Assembly: GCF_040954645.1 (NCBI RefSeq)
Contig: NC_092809.1
Span: 69,480,141 to 69,544,140, forward strand
Direction of reading: 5' to 3'
From: Diabrotica undecimpunctata
Taxonomy: Eukaryota; Arthropoda; Insecta; Coleoptera; Chrysomelidae
DNA length: 64,000 nt
The notes beneath the pieces were generated by a model. That model had not been told where the DNA came from. It saw only the letters and a list, made by a program, of their open reading frames with translations, and searched no databases. Positions within the stretch are counted from its first letter, which is position 1; each line of letters opens with the position of its first letter. The translations under genes were made by a program, and so were the position numbers. Positions 32,961 to 44,689 of the stretch are shown piece after piece.

Positions 32961-34486
32961 TCCAGTCGCCAGAGAGTTGACCTCTAAAAATCATACGAAC
33001 AAGCTGAATTTTGCAGGAAATATTAATTTTGGGACCCCAAAAGAAGATATAAAAACGTTTACCACTTTTACGCCGAGGGTTCTCCCCAAAGCCCCCCTCC
33101 AAAGGGGGTAAAAATGCAAAAAATCGATTTACTAAGAATCTGTACACCCTAGAAAAAAATATTTCAAATAAAAAATGTAGCTGAGATAATTTTAAATAAA
33201 AATGTTTATGAGCATCTTTTGTGTAGAATAAACCGTTCTCTTAGAAACAACCCTTGAAGCGACCGTCTATTTTGCATGTGTTACGCGCGCGAATCAATGT
33301 TCAATAAATTTTGTATCAGCTCGACGGTAAAAATTCGATATCTTTTTATCCAAATGTCCTATCGACAAAAATCAAGATGCGTTTTAAAGGTAAAGAATGC
33401 AGGTTTCGTATGCAGTTTTTGTGTTTTGCCGAGAATAAAATCAGTTTTAATAAAAATGTAAAATAAATTAACGTGGTGCGATTTTTGCCATTTTTTACGA
33501 TTCTCGTGAGATTAATAAAATTGATCACTTTCATTGACGAGTTGTACTAAATTTCCATTTTTAGAGATCAATCTTTAAAAACGATGACATAAAATTTTAA
33601 TTTTGAGTTATGGTAACAAATATAAGGTATTTGAAATATGATTAAAAAACGCTGAATTTAATGTTTTACATTACAACCGATCACACGCCACGAATAATAA
33701 ATTTAAGAAGACGGTTTTGGATGTAGTTTATTGCAAAAGTTTTCTTATTTTAAACAACGTACTAGTGAATTTAAAAAAAAAACAGTGTTTTAAATGTTAG
33801 AAGTTAAAACACTTCACCATTGTATTTAGGTGTATAAAAACATGTAGTTAAAACTTTTACAAGTGTCGTCAAAATTTATACAGTAGCATAACGTTTTCGA
33901 TCAAATCAGATCATCTTCAGTGCCTTATGTACTTGAAGCTAACAATGAATTTGTGGCTATGTCATCCATATATGGGTTTACATCTTTCCAAAATTAAATT
34001 ATATGCTGACTATAGGTCGATGACATTGGATAAAATTTAATACTTTAGGAGGAGCTACAGCCTTTAAAACGCATGTTTACTTTTGTCGAAAGGTTACCTG
34101 AATCAAAAGAATCGAATTTTTACCGTCCAGCTAATACAAATTTTACTGAAACTGACATGCAAAATCGACGGTCGCTTCAAGCGTTGTTTCTAAGAGAACG
34201 GTTCATAATACACATAAAATGCTCATAAACATTTTTGTTTAAAATTATCTAAGCTACATTTTTTATTTGAAATGTTTTTCTTCTACGAAGCACAGATTCT
34301 TGGTAAATCGATTTTTTTTGCGTTTTTACTCCTCTGCGAGGGCTGTGTTAGGGGGAAGCCTGAAGGTAAAAGTGATAAACTTTTATGCATCTTTTTTGGG
34401 GTTCCAAAGTTACTATTCTCGGAAAAATTTAGCTTGTTTGTATGATTTTTAGAGGTTCAGTGGCATTTTCGTCTCTGACGACTGGA
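32961..34486. mobile_element. Non-autonomous element with ~450-bp inverted repeats, pogo-related
   Basis: The left arm begins TCCAGTCGCCAGAGAG (32,961) and matches the reverse complement of the right arm ending at 34,486, inward for roughly 450 bp (landmarks CTCTAAAAATCATAC, AAATCGATTTACTAAGAATC, ACCGTTCTCTTAGAAAC and CGACGGTAAAAATTCGATA). The middle has no coding sequence. Parts of the arms match the ends of the pogo-like element at 11-14.9 kb, so this is probably a derivative mobilised by that transposase. No target duplication was seen. Confidence 0.8.
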
Positions 34487-34859
34487 GCATAAATGCATTT
34501 TGTAAAAAAAGTTGCAAATGATAAATTGCTTAGTGTTCACGTAAACGTATCTTTTGTAAAGAGTAAACAATTCAACTTTGTACTTTATTAATTCTGACAG
34601 TTTTTAATTTCAAAGAAAAAAAAATAAAAAATGCTGCAAAACATTAAAAATATTTTTGTTGTTCAGGGACTTAGATTATTAATAAGAGCTGCCGGAAAAC
34701 ATGTTTATCATTCAAGGTTTTGGATCAATAATAAAAGATGTTAGATACAATGGTATAAATAATGCAAGGTGTTTTTAATAGTTTATGAAATTAGTTGTAT
34801 AACAATACGAAATTTCATTTAATGCGTTTAATACGTTTATTTTTCATTTATTATTTTGT

Positions 34860-35370
34860 AAGTAATCTGGAATTTTTGCCATCCTCTACCAATTTAAAGC
34901 AACGTGTTATACATTTTTGGAATCAGCTCAGCAAGGGAAATCAGTAAATTGAAAAAAAAAACAATGGGAGTTCCATTAAAAAAAAATGGTGATGACGTCA
35001 TCATACGAAGGTGGTAGTAAATTAAAATAAAAAATCGACTTGTTTCGGGAATTTGTGATAATGTTGTTTATTTAGCTAATAATGAATTTATGCGTTACTT
35101 TATGGACGGCCGTGTGAATTTTTGTATTTTGCTTCCCTGTGCTAATTTTAAGCAACGTTTTATACATTTTTGGAATCATCTCAGCAAAGAAAATCATAAA
35201 TTGAAAAAAAAGGCAGTTCCATTTAAAAAAAGGAATGATCACGACATCATACGAAGGTGGTTCACCCTGTATATTAGATTATAATTTGAAAAAATAGTAA
35301 ATAAAAATCAAAAATCAACCACAGTTTCGGGAATTTCTAATACTGCTGTTTATTTAGATAATAATGAATT
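34860..35370. repeat. Two tandem ~254-bp units related to mariner terminal repeats
   Basis: AGCAACGTGTTATACATTTT at 34,897 recurs as AGCAACGTTTTATACATTTT at 35,151, each followed by the same order of motifs (TTGGAATCA, a poly-A run, ATGATGACGTCATCATACGA or a variant, TTTCGGGAATTT, TTATTTAG, AATGAATTTATG). Overall order and several motifs resemble the inverted repeat of the 4,371-6,169 mariner-like element (TTGGAATCAGCT, GATGACGTCAT, ACTTTACGGACA), so the tandem array may be built from such ends. Confidence 0.65.
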
Positions 35371-35386
35371 TATGGACGCAGTATAC

Positions 35387-35389
<3 letters not shown>

Positions 35390-35461
<72 letters not shown>
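35390..35461. repeat. (TA)n microsatellite
   Basis: About 72 bp of uninterrupted TA dinucleotides directly after the tandem units. Confidence 0.95.
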
Positions 35462-35463
<2 letters not shown>

Positions 35464-35956
35464 TAAGGTAAATATTTCGCAATAGTAAACAGCCTAGTTT
35501 GGAAGCCTAAAATATAACACTCACAGCCACACATTATAAACCTCGGAAATTCCCCACTTTCCTCGAATAGACTCAAACCAAAAGATTATCACATCTGTCT
35601 GTGATAGAGACAAACTGAGCGTCGTATTTGATATTTGCGGTCTGAAGATAGAGCACGAGGGGTCGTGATTCCATCACAACGGAAAAGGGTTACTGGAAAG
35701 AGGAGAATTGGAGGAAGGGGCAAACTTTGTAAGACTGCTGCAGTCTACTGTGCAATTGCCATAAAAGTGAATGCAATGTTGCCGCTATTACGCTGAAAAA
35801 CGGACATGCCATTTATACCTTATTTAGATAAGTATTTATATTTACACATTTATCGATAAGTCGACCCAATCTAAAAAAGAAAACAAATACAAACCGATTG
35901 TTAAAAGCAACAAATCGTCTACTGTAAATACCATTCCTAGGTAAGGTCGTGTACAT

Positions 35957-36230
35957 GTGTCCCGCATAGGTGTTGATTTGAAAGCCTATGATCTTCTAAA
36001 ACTTTTGGGTGAGACGGTACCCGATATTACTTTTAACTACATGGAATGGCATAGAACTGACAAATACTCCACATATAAGGTACCTTCATTTTCGATAAAA
36101 TTAACGAAGTCTACAGTCCTATTATTTGGCCCAAAGGAGCTGCCGTTAGGAGATTTAACGTCAAAAAAAATTTTCCGCACATAAAGAAAACTAAGGAAGA
36201 AAACTAGAAGCTTCTACAAACTTTTACCAA
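35957..36230 (+). pseudogene. LINE ORF1 C-terminal remnant
   Basis: With one frame change, reads GVDLKAYDLLKLLGE, KYSTYKVPSF and PIIWPKGAAVRRFNVKKNF. This corresponds to the FP-type C-terminal domain seen in the 30.7-32.0 kb ORF1 (KYKSSFKITVP, LWPNGVIFNHF). Only the last ~90 codons are visible. Confidence 0.6.
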
Positions 36231-36257
36231 AATAGACTAATTCGACAAGGTACGGTA

Positions 36258-38930
36258 AGCATGTTTTATGTTAATTGGCAGTGTGTTTCTAATAAAGTCT
36301 ATATTGTGATCAATGCTTTTCTTGCGGATTAAAAATTATATGACGTCATATGTTTTCCGGAGCACTGGCAAAGTGAAGAAAATTTAAAACTAATTAGCAT
36401 CTCTGGCTTTTCATTAGCTTATTTCTTTTGTAGGGTAAAACAGAAACAAGGTGGAGTTGCAATTTATGTAAAAGAAAATCTTATGTATTAATTTTTTAAT
36501 CTAAATAAATATAATGTAGAGCAAAGTTCTAAGTTTTGTGCAATTTATGTACCTTCAATAAAAACCAATATTTTAACTGTATACAGATCGGGTAAGGGTG
36601 ACTTTGATTTGTTTTTCGTGAATTTTGAGAATGTCATAACGTCCTTGCTTAGTAAAGCAGGGAAACTGATAATACTTGGTGATTTTAATATAAATTTTAA
36701 AATTAAATCTGTCCCTTTTTTTGATATTCAAAATCTATTAACATCTTTTGGTCTAAAAGTAACTATAAACGATTATACTAGAATCCCATCCCAGTCCAGT
36801 AGTTGCATTGACAACATTATGACCAATTTTTCTGAAAATATCTACAGTGGGCGTATTTGAACCTTGCTTTTCTGACCATCGAGTTCAATTTTTATTTATT
36901 GACTCTGAGCATAAAGTTGTTGACACTAATCAAACATTTGAACGGTTTATTACTTCTTCTGGTTTACAAAAACTTAAACGTGCGCTAGCTAGTACAAATA
37001 TAGACTTTTTCTATGATATTAATAATGGTCCTGATTTTTGAACAGTCTTTCTTACCGAAACTTAGAACAATTTAATAATAATGTATTTTTTACTAAAAAA
37101 AGGACGACAAACTGCTGAAAAAACACTCGTGCAATGGTTTAATAATGAATTAATGTCTTACAGATCTAATATTTCTCTTATTAAACACATTGCAGATGCC
37201 ACTAAGGATACCGATTTGTTCAAAGTATATTTGTACAAAGTTCAGACAACAAAAATTTGAATATAAATGGCAATTACAAATTGCTAAAAAGTTTACTGTA
37301 ATTTTGTTACCAATTCCAATAATAAACCTACAGTCGGCTGGAAAATAGTAAATTTCGAAAGAAACAATACAAGATCCATCTCGGTACAACCCTGATCTAC
37401 TTCCAGACGAAATAAATCAATTTTTTACTACAATTGTAGAGAATATAATATCTCTTCCCACTATGATGTCGATGTCCTCTTCAATTATATATGAGCACGT
37501 CCTTTTTTTCGTCCCGTTATGGAAGAAGAGGTCTCTCAAATAATAAAGTATCTTAGTAATTATAGTTGTAGGGACGTTCACGAAATTAATAGCAAAATTT
37601 TTAAAGAAACTTACCAAATAGTTTTAACACCTTTCACTCATCTTATTAATTTAATTCTATCAACTGGATAATTTCCAGAAGTACTAAAACAACCAAAGTA
37701 CTACCAATCTACAAAAAAGGTCATTTCTCAAAAACTGACAATTACAGACCCATAAGCATTGTCTCTACTTTTGTAAAAGTGATTGAAAAGGTTATCAAAC
37801 AACTATTTTAAGTCAAATAATTACTTTAGCAACTCACAATATGGATTCAGAAGTGCTTGTTCTACTACGAACGCGGCATTTAATGTTGTGAGCGAGTTAA
37901 TTGAGGGGCTTGAACGCGGAAATCGCATAGCAATTTCACTTTGTGACTTGTCGAAGTTTTTGATTGCGTTTCACACGACATTTTGCTCCACAAATTAAAT
38001 TACTATGGAATCGGAGGCATCCCTCTTAAGCTTATAACTTCTTATCTATGTGGAAGACACCAGGCGGTAGTGTCTAAAGGTCATCTCTCCGATCTTCTAT
38101 CCGTAAAACATAAAATCCCACAAGGCTCGGTCTTACGACCTCTTTTGTTTATTATTTATGTCAACGATGCCTAAATTCATTTCTCCATACAAAACCATAC
38201 AGTTCGCAGATGATACGACATACATTATATCAGAAAAAAATAATGATGGTTTAAAAATGTTTCATGAGGAAACTTCTACTAAATCTAGTCATGGTTTGCT
38301 ACAAACAAACTAAAACTTAACTCTGATAAAACTCAAAATTTGGTTATATCTGCAAGTAATATACACAATGATCCAGATAACAAAGAGACTGTTAAACTAT
38401 TGGGAATAACCATAGATAATCCCCTGAATTAGTTGTTATTCGCCAACTAGCATGAGTTGTCAACTTTGAAATATTAAAAATGACCTATTTTTCTGTTTCC
38501 ACTCTAACTTAAAGTACGGTGTAATTATATGGAGCAATTCAACAAATGCACTTCAAATTTTTAGAATGCAAAAGAAAGCTGTCAGGATTTTAGCAGGGGT
38601 TAGTTATCTAGAACACTGCCGACCTTTCTTTATCAAATTCAAAATTATGCCGCTACATACTCTGTTGGTATTTCAAGTTCTAACTGAAACTCACAAAAAA
38701 CGTGCCCATTTAATAAAGCAGTCTTATGTCCATCTTTACAATACGCGAAACTGTCACTCTTACGAACAAATCGCTGTAGATTAAGTCTTTCAGAAAAAAA
38801 TTGTCTTAATTATAACCATTACAATATATAACCAAAAGGTATTAAACAACTAAGCTGTAATAGTTTCGATAAAGCTATAAAAAAATATCTTCTAAAACAT
38901 TGTTTTACTGTTCAGAATAGTATATGACTC
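36258..38930 (+). pseudogene. LINE ORF2 (endonuclease-RT), heavily broken
   Basis: Endonuclease blocks: NKVYIVINAFLAD, ICFPEHWQSEENLKL, GGVAIYVKENL, LGDFNINFKIK (about 36,675), DYTRIPSQSSSCIDNIMTNF, CFSDHRVQFLF. RT blocks: DNYRPISIVSTFVKVIEK (about 37,740), SQYGFRSACSTTNAAFNV, CDLSK (catalytic Asp), LLHKLNYYGIGGIPLKLI, KIPQGSVLRPLLFIIYVND, IQFADDTTYIIS (about 38,200), then MQKKAVRILAGVSYLEHCRP and HLYNTRNCHS at the C-terminus. Multiple frameshifts and stops. The gene order endonuclease-palm-thumb is intact. Confidence 0.8.
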
Positions 38931-39194
38931 ATTGCAAAACATCCACTGAACTGCTTTCCGTAACTTTGCCATAAATGTTTTTTTGTTAAATATGTGTTCT
39001 GGTCTGTATATATGTTTAAGTTACGTTTTATATTTCTATTTTAATACTATGTAATTTTTTTTTGACTTACAAACAATATTTGTATCTGTTATGTAGTTAA
39101 ATAAATACTCTACTCTACTCTACTCTACGACTGACTCCGCTTAGGATAAAGTTAAATAAAATGAAAATAATGTATTGTTATACATTTATTGTAT

Positions 39195-41090
39195 AACACA
39201 GATCCACTCCAAGGAACCAATGAGAATGCTGGAAGTATCCTGCGTGTGGCCACAAAACATATGGCGATTGTTCCTGTCAGGTTTCGGTCCGAAAACGGAA
39301 GCTAGGGAAATAATTAACTACCTAAAATAAAGAAAACTGGATGAAAACGTTATCTGCGAAAAAATTAAAACCAGGACAGATAAGTACAAAAGTTCATTAA
39401 AAATTACTATCTCGGAACTAAAAATACTTCATTTAATGCAGCAAGAATTATGGCCGAACGGTGTAATTCTTAACCATTTTCAGAATGTACAGAGGCACTC
39501 GAGTGTCAAAAGACAGTCTACGGCACACACCAAAAAAATTATCAGTAATCCACTTAAAACCGCAATAAATTAGAACAAACATTGATGCCATTAATTTTAT
39601 ACTAGAAGATTATGATGAATGCTTTGCTCTTTCTTTAACTGAGCACAGGAAAACAGCAGAACAACTAAGGGACTACAATGTGAGAAATTTTAAACGGATT
39701 TTTTCATATTGTAGCAGCAGTTCACAGGAGCATGATGACAGTGCGGTATTCATCAAAAACACGTTTATTGCAAAAGCTCTGGAATATATTTCTAGTTTAT
39801 CAGTAAGAACGCTGTTTGAGTGTTCTGCTGCAGAGGTGCGAATTAATTGATAAGAAGGAGATTGTAATCCTCTCCATTTTCCGATCAGAAGACCCACAAG
39901 TTTTAATAAACAAATTAGATCAAATACTTTGTAATTTAGTTGACAAGGACTCCATTCTTTTCAGGCTGACGATTTTATTTAGATATGCTGCTTGAGGGTG
40001 CGAGGTGGCCAGACACATTAAAAATGCTTTTGAGCTTCGTTAATATTAAATCTTTTATCAAAGACTATACATGCATATAAAGTAACAGAAAATCCCGTAT
40101 AGATAATATTTTTCCAAATCTTGACATATTTGATTCTCTTGTAATTAAATTCTTATACATTTGTTCATACGGCTCAAAAGGTAAAATTTGAATTAAATAA
40201 ATTTGATTTAAATATAATAGAAAAACGAATATTTAGCAAGGAGAATAAAGATTTTTTTAAATGCAAGTTAGATAATGTAGACTGGGTATCTGTTTTTTGA
40301 GACACTTGAGGTAGATAATCCATTAGATGTTTTTATGAGTATAGTTCAGAAAATTTTTATACAATGTTTTCCACTCAAAGAGATAAAAACAGTAAATAAA
40401 AAAAATCACAAAAGTACTTTAAAACTGATATATAAAACATTTTAAATCTAGGCTTAATGTTTCTTTACACTGTTCACTAATAATGTTTATTATAAAGATA
40501 TTTACAGGACAGAAAAGCGCAAATACAATGTTTTACTAACTCAACCTCGAAAAAATTGTTATAAAGAACGAATTGAAAATAGCGAAAACAAAACTACAGT
40601 GACTTGGCAATTAGCAAAAGGGATTAAGGGTAATTCCAAAAATTAAATTCAAGGTAATTTCTGTTTAGAGGGTGACCCTCAGGTGCTTTCTAATGAAATA
40701 AATAAATTTATGGTAAATGCAGCGCTAGAAGCTGAAGAAAAAATAAAGCGTGTAAAAATTTTTCAAATTACTATCTAACAAAATAATCGTTTCTAACTCC
40801 CCTTTCAGAGAAAGAAATAAGTCACATAATAAATAACTTAAAAAATAAGCATAGCTCTGGTTATAATAAAATATCACCCAACTTAATAAAATATGTTTTA
40901 TCAGAGATTTCTCTTTCTCTTTCTTTTACAGTTAATGCTTCTTTCAGGCAAGGTAAAGTTTAAAACTGGCGATTGTCAAGCCACTACATAAAAAATGTGA
41001 TGTTACTAAGATGGAGAACTATAGACCAATAAGCCATTCCTCCGTAATTCTCAAAAATAAAGCAATATATTTCAGACTACAATACTTTTG
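39195..41090 (+). pseudogene. LINE ORF1 end and ORF2 endonuclease/RT start, broken
   Basis: ORF1 part: MRMLEVSCVWPQNIWRLFLS, GFGPKTEAREIINYLK (stop), KLDENVICEKIKTRTDKYKS, LMQQELWPNGVILNHFQNVQ. ORF2 part (about 39,550 on): DAINFILEDYDECFALSL, LRDYNVRNFK, then QADDFI (degraded GDFN), SNRKSRIDNIF, INNLKNKHSSGYNKI and DVTKMENYRPIS. Compared with the 27.7-32.0 kb copy it contains many small indels and stops. Confidence 0.8.
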
Positions 41091-41917
41091 TATAGTCGAC
41101 ACGTAATTTCGTGAGAAAATTTATAGGAACCAGAGGAGTAAAATACTACTAAAATGGCAACACTGTTAGAGTTACCACTTCTTTATTGAACAGTAGCGTA
41201 GATATCTAATTTTTAATTAAATAAAAGTTTTTATTTTTATTTAAGAAAAAGTTTCATTTTCTATAAAGTTTAAATAAAAAATATTGGTGTTGTTAACTTC
41301 TGTGATATATCTAGGAAGTGATAACACTAATCGATTCGGCTAAATAGAACTTATTGTAAAATAACAATATCTATAAAAAATTGTTAATAAAAGTAATTAT
41401 CACATACAATTAAATAAATTTTTTATGTACAAGTATTTTAGTATACAAACGTTTTAATAACACAACTGCTCATAAGTTTTAAAACTTATGATCACATTTT
41501 ATCCCTGATAACTTAGTTATTGTAATAAAAAAAATAAAGAATTAATTTTTTAAATTATATACAGCGTATTCTATTAACAACTTTGGTTTGACACCGTGTG
41601 AGAGAGTATCTCAATAATTTAAAAATGGGTAATAGGTCTAAAACTTTTATGAACATCTTTTTTATATATCTAGCAGGTATTTTATAATAACCTAACCTGT
41701 ACTTTGATTATTTTAAATTAAATTATGTTGTATGTTTTTGTTCTATCATGAAGTGTATTTGTACTCTATTTTCAAAGATATATAAGCAAAACGAGAATTT
41801 GTACAATTACAATAAAAATAAAGGTTTCAACTAACACCTAGTTGAAAATAAGAACTTAATAATCTACTCATAATCACTGTTATCACTAGTATCAGTTGTA
41901 TCTTCTATATTTATAGT

Positions 41918-42904
41918 TCATTTGGTTAATGCTGGTAAATATTTAACATAGTCATTTTCCACTGCGATTACATGTTTGATTACACTTTTCCAGTTGGTTG
42001 CTGTGATCTTTGTGACTTCTCTTATAATTAACTGGAGAGAAGTAGATAAAAATTTAGGAGCCACGTTTCTTCTTCTTCTATTACCTTTAAGTTGTGTCCA
42101 TATTAACTCTATTGGGTTAAATTTACAATAGTAAGGAGGAAGTAATTGTAATACTGGGCATACCAAGCACGGTATGCCCATTACTGCGAGTACAGTTATC
42201 AACAACATATTCCTTCTGGTACTGTCTACTGTCAACAACCTCCAACAATTCCTTTTTACTATATGATGCCTCAAAGTACAAATCTTTCTCAAACAAATTC
42301 TTGAATTTGTAGTTTGTTTCAAGTAATATTTGGAATTTTCTCATTAATCTTGAATAATATGATACGTTGTCCATGATAATCACACTATATTTAGGTAATC
42401 TCGGAAGAAGAGGTTCCTTTAATATTTTTTTGTAGGTATTAATAATACATCATCGATCCATCTATTTTCTCCACCGCAGTGTAAAATTATAATTCTCTGT
42501 CCTGTCATGTAGGTAAGATGTTTCTCCTATAGTCTTGTAGCAGATTGCTTTGGACACTCTGATAAACATGTTTCTACAATTGCTTCTGATTTAGACAATT
42601 TAGAACACAATTCTTCATAAACATGTTTCAGCATATGTTTGGATGGTATCATCAGAGAGGTATTGAAAATGTCGCTTACATTTTACTACACGGCTTTGTA
42701 AAGATATTCCAATTGATTAGAGGGTTCCGCTGGCTCTTCAGCTGCAGAAGTTAGTTTTATAAAAACTAACTTCTGTTTTTTTCTTCAAAAAAAACATTAA
42801 ACGTTTACATCTATGGTTCCTGAGTTGAACTTTTTTTATACTTCATTTCCATCATATTGATAGCTGAAAGCATTATAATTGACGCTCGCACTTCTTGTGC
42901 GATA

Positions 42905-42946
<42 letters not shown>

Positions 42947-43200
42947 TTTTTCAAACCATGATTCACAAATTGAACCCTCCATATCCTCATGATAATCTAG
43001 ATTCACGTCTTTATTTTTTTTACAGATATTAATAATAAATCGTCGATGCATCCATTTTCTACACCGCAGTGTAAAATTATAATTCTGTCCTTTATTGGGC
43101 GATAATGAATTAGGACACTTTTTGTTATTATTCGTCCAACTTTTTTCACGGTGTCATGAATACCATACCAGGTTTCATCCACATAAACAATATTTCGTTT
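41918..43200 (-). pseudogene. DD82E-like transposase, broken, internally duplicated
   Basis: Minus-strand blocks: NIVYVDETWYGIHDTVKK (first Asp, about 43,195), DRIIILHCGVENGCIDDLLL, KNKDVNLDYHEDMEGS..SWFEK, then after a (TA)n tract and unrelated-looking sequence a second DRELIIILHCGGENRWIDDVLL-like block (about 42,500-42,430), SVIIMDNVSYYSRL (second Asp), YSKKELLEVVD, QKEYVVDN and LPPYYCKFNPIELIWTQLKG (Glu retained), ending NWKSVIKHVIAVENDYV. The distance from the second Asp to the Glu is about 81 residues once a frameshift is bridged. The ~70-bp segment around HCGGEN occurs twice (42,430-42,500 and 43,025-43,095), so the gene is partly duplicated as well as frameshifted. Confidence 0.8.
42745..42775. 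repeat. 14-bp perfect hairpin
   Basis: CAGAAGTTAGTTTT at 42,745-42,758, a 3-base loop, and AAAACTAACTTCTG at 42,762-42,775. It lies within the DD82E-like element between the duplicated transposase blocks. Confidence 0.85.
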
Positions 43201-43569
43201 AAAAATAAAGTTTAAAATAATATAAAATATTATACCTGCCTACCCAATTGTAAACCACTGGACGGTCGAAACGAAATTTATTGGGATAAACTACTTTATG
43301 GTTTCGGTTGCTCAGGCAAAAATTGTTATCTTACGCAAAGAATGCATCGATGATAACTTTATCTGAGCGACTGTACATATTTTACCAGGCTCATCTAAAT
43401 GTAAATATCGATGAGAATATTAAAACTTTGTATTATTATACATCTCAGTCATTGATAATTTTGCAGTTAATAACTACTCCTGGTAGAGTACTTTTATTTT
43501 ATTTTTTATTATCTGCTTTTATTACAGATAAATATATTTTTACACAGTCTCACCGAAATACGAGGCGAC

Positions 43570-43905
43570 TATACTACAAACAATTCATTAAGTAGTTCAC
43601 AGCATAGTTTTCTCGCAGAGAGATCTGTTGAGACAGCTACCTATAATTTTATATCAAATATTTTAAAAAAACTAGAGGCAAAGATGAAAACACTAGATGT
43701 TTTTTGAACCTATCTAAGGCTTTCGATAACCTAGATCATATTCTATTATTACAAAAATTACATCTTTATGGAATATAGGGACCGGCATTAAAATGGATAA
43801 AATCATTTCTCACAGATAGGTCGCAAAAAGTATGCTTGGAGAAAAGGGGATGTAAGGTTTACTCTGAACCAATCAATTTAAAATTAGCCATACCACATAT
43901 AGTAG
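43570..43905 (+). pseudogene. LINE copy 3, RT continuation after the transposon
   Basis: Reads SSSQHSFLAERSVETATYNF, KILKKLEAKMKTL, LSKAFDNLDHILLLQKLHLY, GPALKWIKSFLTDRSQKVCL and CKVYSEPINLKLAIPH, matching the first copy at 29,110-28,820. It stops immediately before the GIPQGSVL motif. Confidence 0.85.
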
Positions 43906-44689
43906 TAGTATTACACATGTTCACTAAATTTTAATTAGGTTTTTAAATATTATTGAAAGACTGGCAACAGTGTAAGCAATTTTGCGACCTACAGTTTCTA
44001 GATTGTGTGTGAAGGAGAGAAACTAACATCCGTGGTTTATTCTGTCGAGAAAACGAACAGCTCGTTGTAATGGACTAATTAAAGAGAACGTCAGCTTCGT
44101 TAGTGATAGTGCCCTAGGGAAGCAACCGAAAGGGCATTATTGTCTTATTGCCATTGGAACTGCTGTTAGGGTTTTGCTGATAGTTTTGTTTACATTTTAC
44201 TGAAAATTTAAGCAAACTGTACTTAGACTGTTACTAAATATTGTATACAAATTGAAAGCGGCTGTGTTAATGAAAACCAGATTTGCATTAGTACCACCTG
44301 TCCCAAATAAACTTAAACGACTTTGTAGAGATATTTATTGTATTTTCGAAAAGAAAAACATATTATTGGAAACAAATAACAAAAACGCACCACTTGAATA
44401 TTAAATGTTACAGATAATGAGATATTTTTCTACTTGGGTGCTCTCCTAGGTCAAATGTCTTTTCCTAATCGATGAAACACAGATAACGACATTATCAAAG
44501 CAGTATTTAAAGACCAAAGAGTGTCTTTAGGATTTCAAAACCTATGCGAAGTTTAAAGTGATTATCATTTATATTTAGTTTGGATTCTCTGTATATCAGT
44601 TAATACGACTTATGCTATTTAGGACTTGTAAATGGGTTTTTCTAACTAAACCATTTCACGTCATCCAGTTATGACGTCGACATTTTTAC
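43906..44689. other. No recognised gene
   Basis: No coding similarity I can name; no repeat ends seen. Confidence 0.35.

Larger units (their letters stand above)
35700..39127 (+). mobile_element. Degenerate Jockey/CR1-like LINE (copy 2)
   Basis: Plus-strand element with an ORF1 C-terminal remnant, ORF2 endonuclease and RT, and a 3' end AAATAAATACTCTACTCTAC with TACTC repeats (39,104-39,127), like the tail of the 27.7-32.0 kb LINE. The 5' boundary is unclear; coding homology is first visible at about 35,957. Confidence 0.75.
41095..43569 (-). mobile_element. DD82E-like Tc1/mariner element with defined ends
   Basis: The element starts GTCGACACGTAATTTCGTGAG (41,095) and ends with the inverted counterpart ..CTCACCGAAATACGAGGCGAC (43,569); the imperfect inverted repeat is about 22 bp. 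It is flanked by TATA on both sides (41,091-41,094 and 43,570-43,573), in keeping with TA duplication, and it splits LINE copy 3; removing it joins the LINE frame. It carries a broken transposase on the minus strand and a ~43-bp (TA)n tract (42,902-42,944). It gives a plausible full-length extent for the family whose partial copy opens the window. Confidence 0.85.
39195..43905 (+). mobile_element. Jockey/CR1-like LINE copy 3, split by a DNA transposon
   Basis: The plus-strand copy is closely related to the 27.7-32.0 kb LINE. It starts within ORF1 (GATCCACTCCAAGGAACCAA), runs through ORF2 to the RT motif ENYRPIS (about 41,030), is interrupted at 41,095-43,569 by a DDE transposon, and resumes with SSSQHSFLAERSVETATYNF until KLAIPH at about 43,905, just before the GIPQGSVL motif. 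The 5' and 3' ends of the LINE are missing. It shows the empty site for the SINE of the first copy. Confidence 0.85.

Noticed and set aside
35391..35461. CRISPR-like or regulatory role for tandem AT repeats
   Set aside because: Simple dinucleotide microsatellites; no spacer structure, and the context is eukaryotic.
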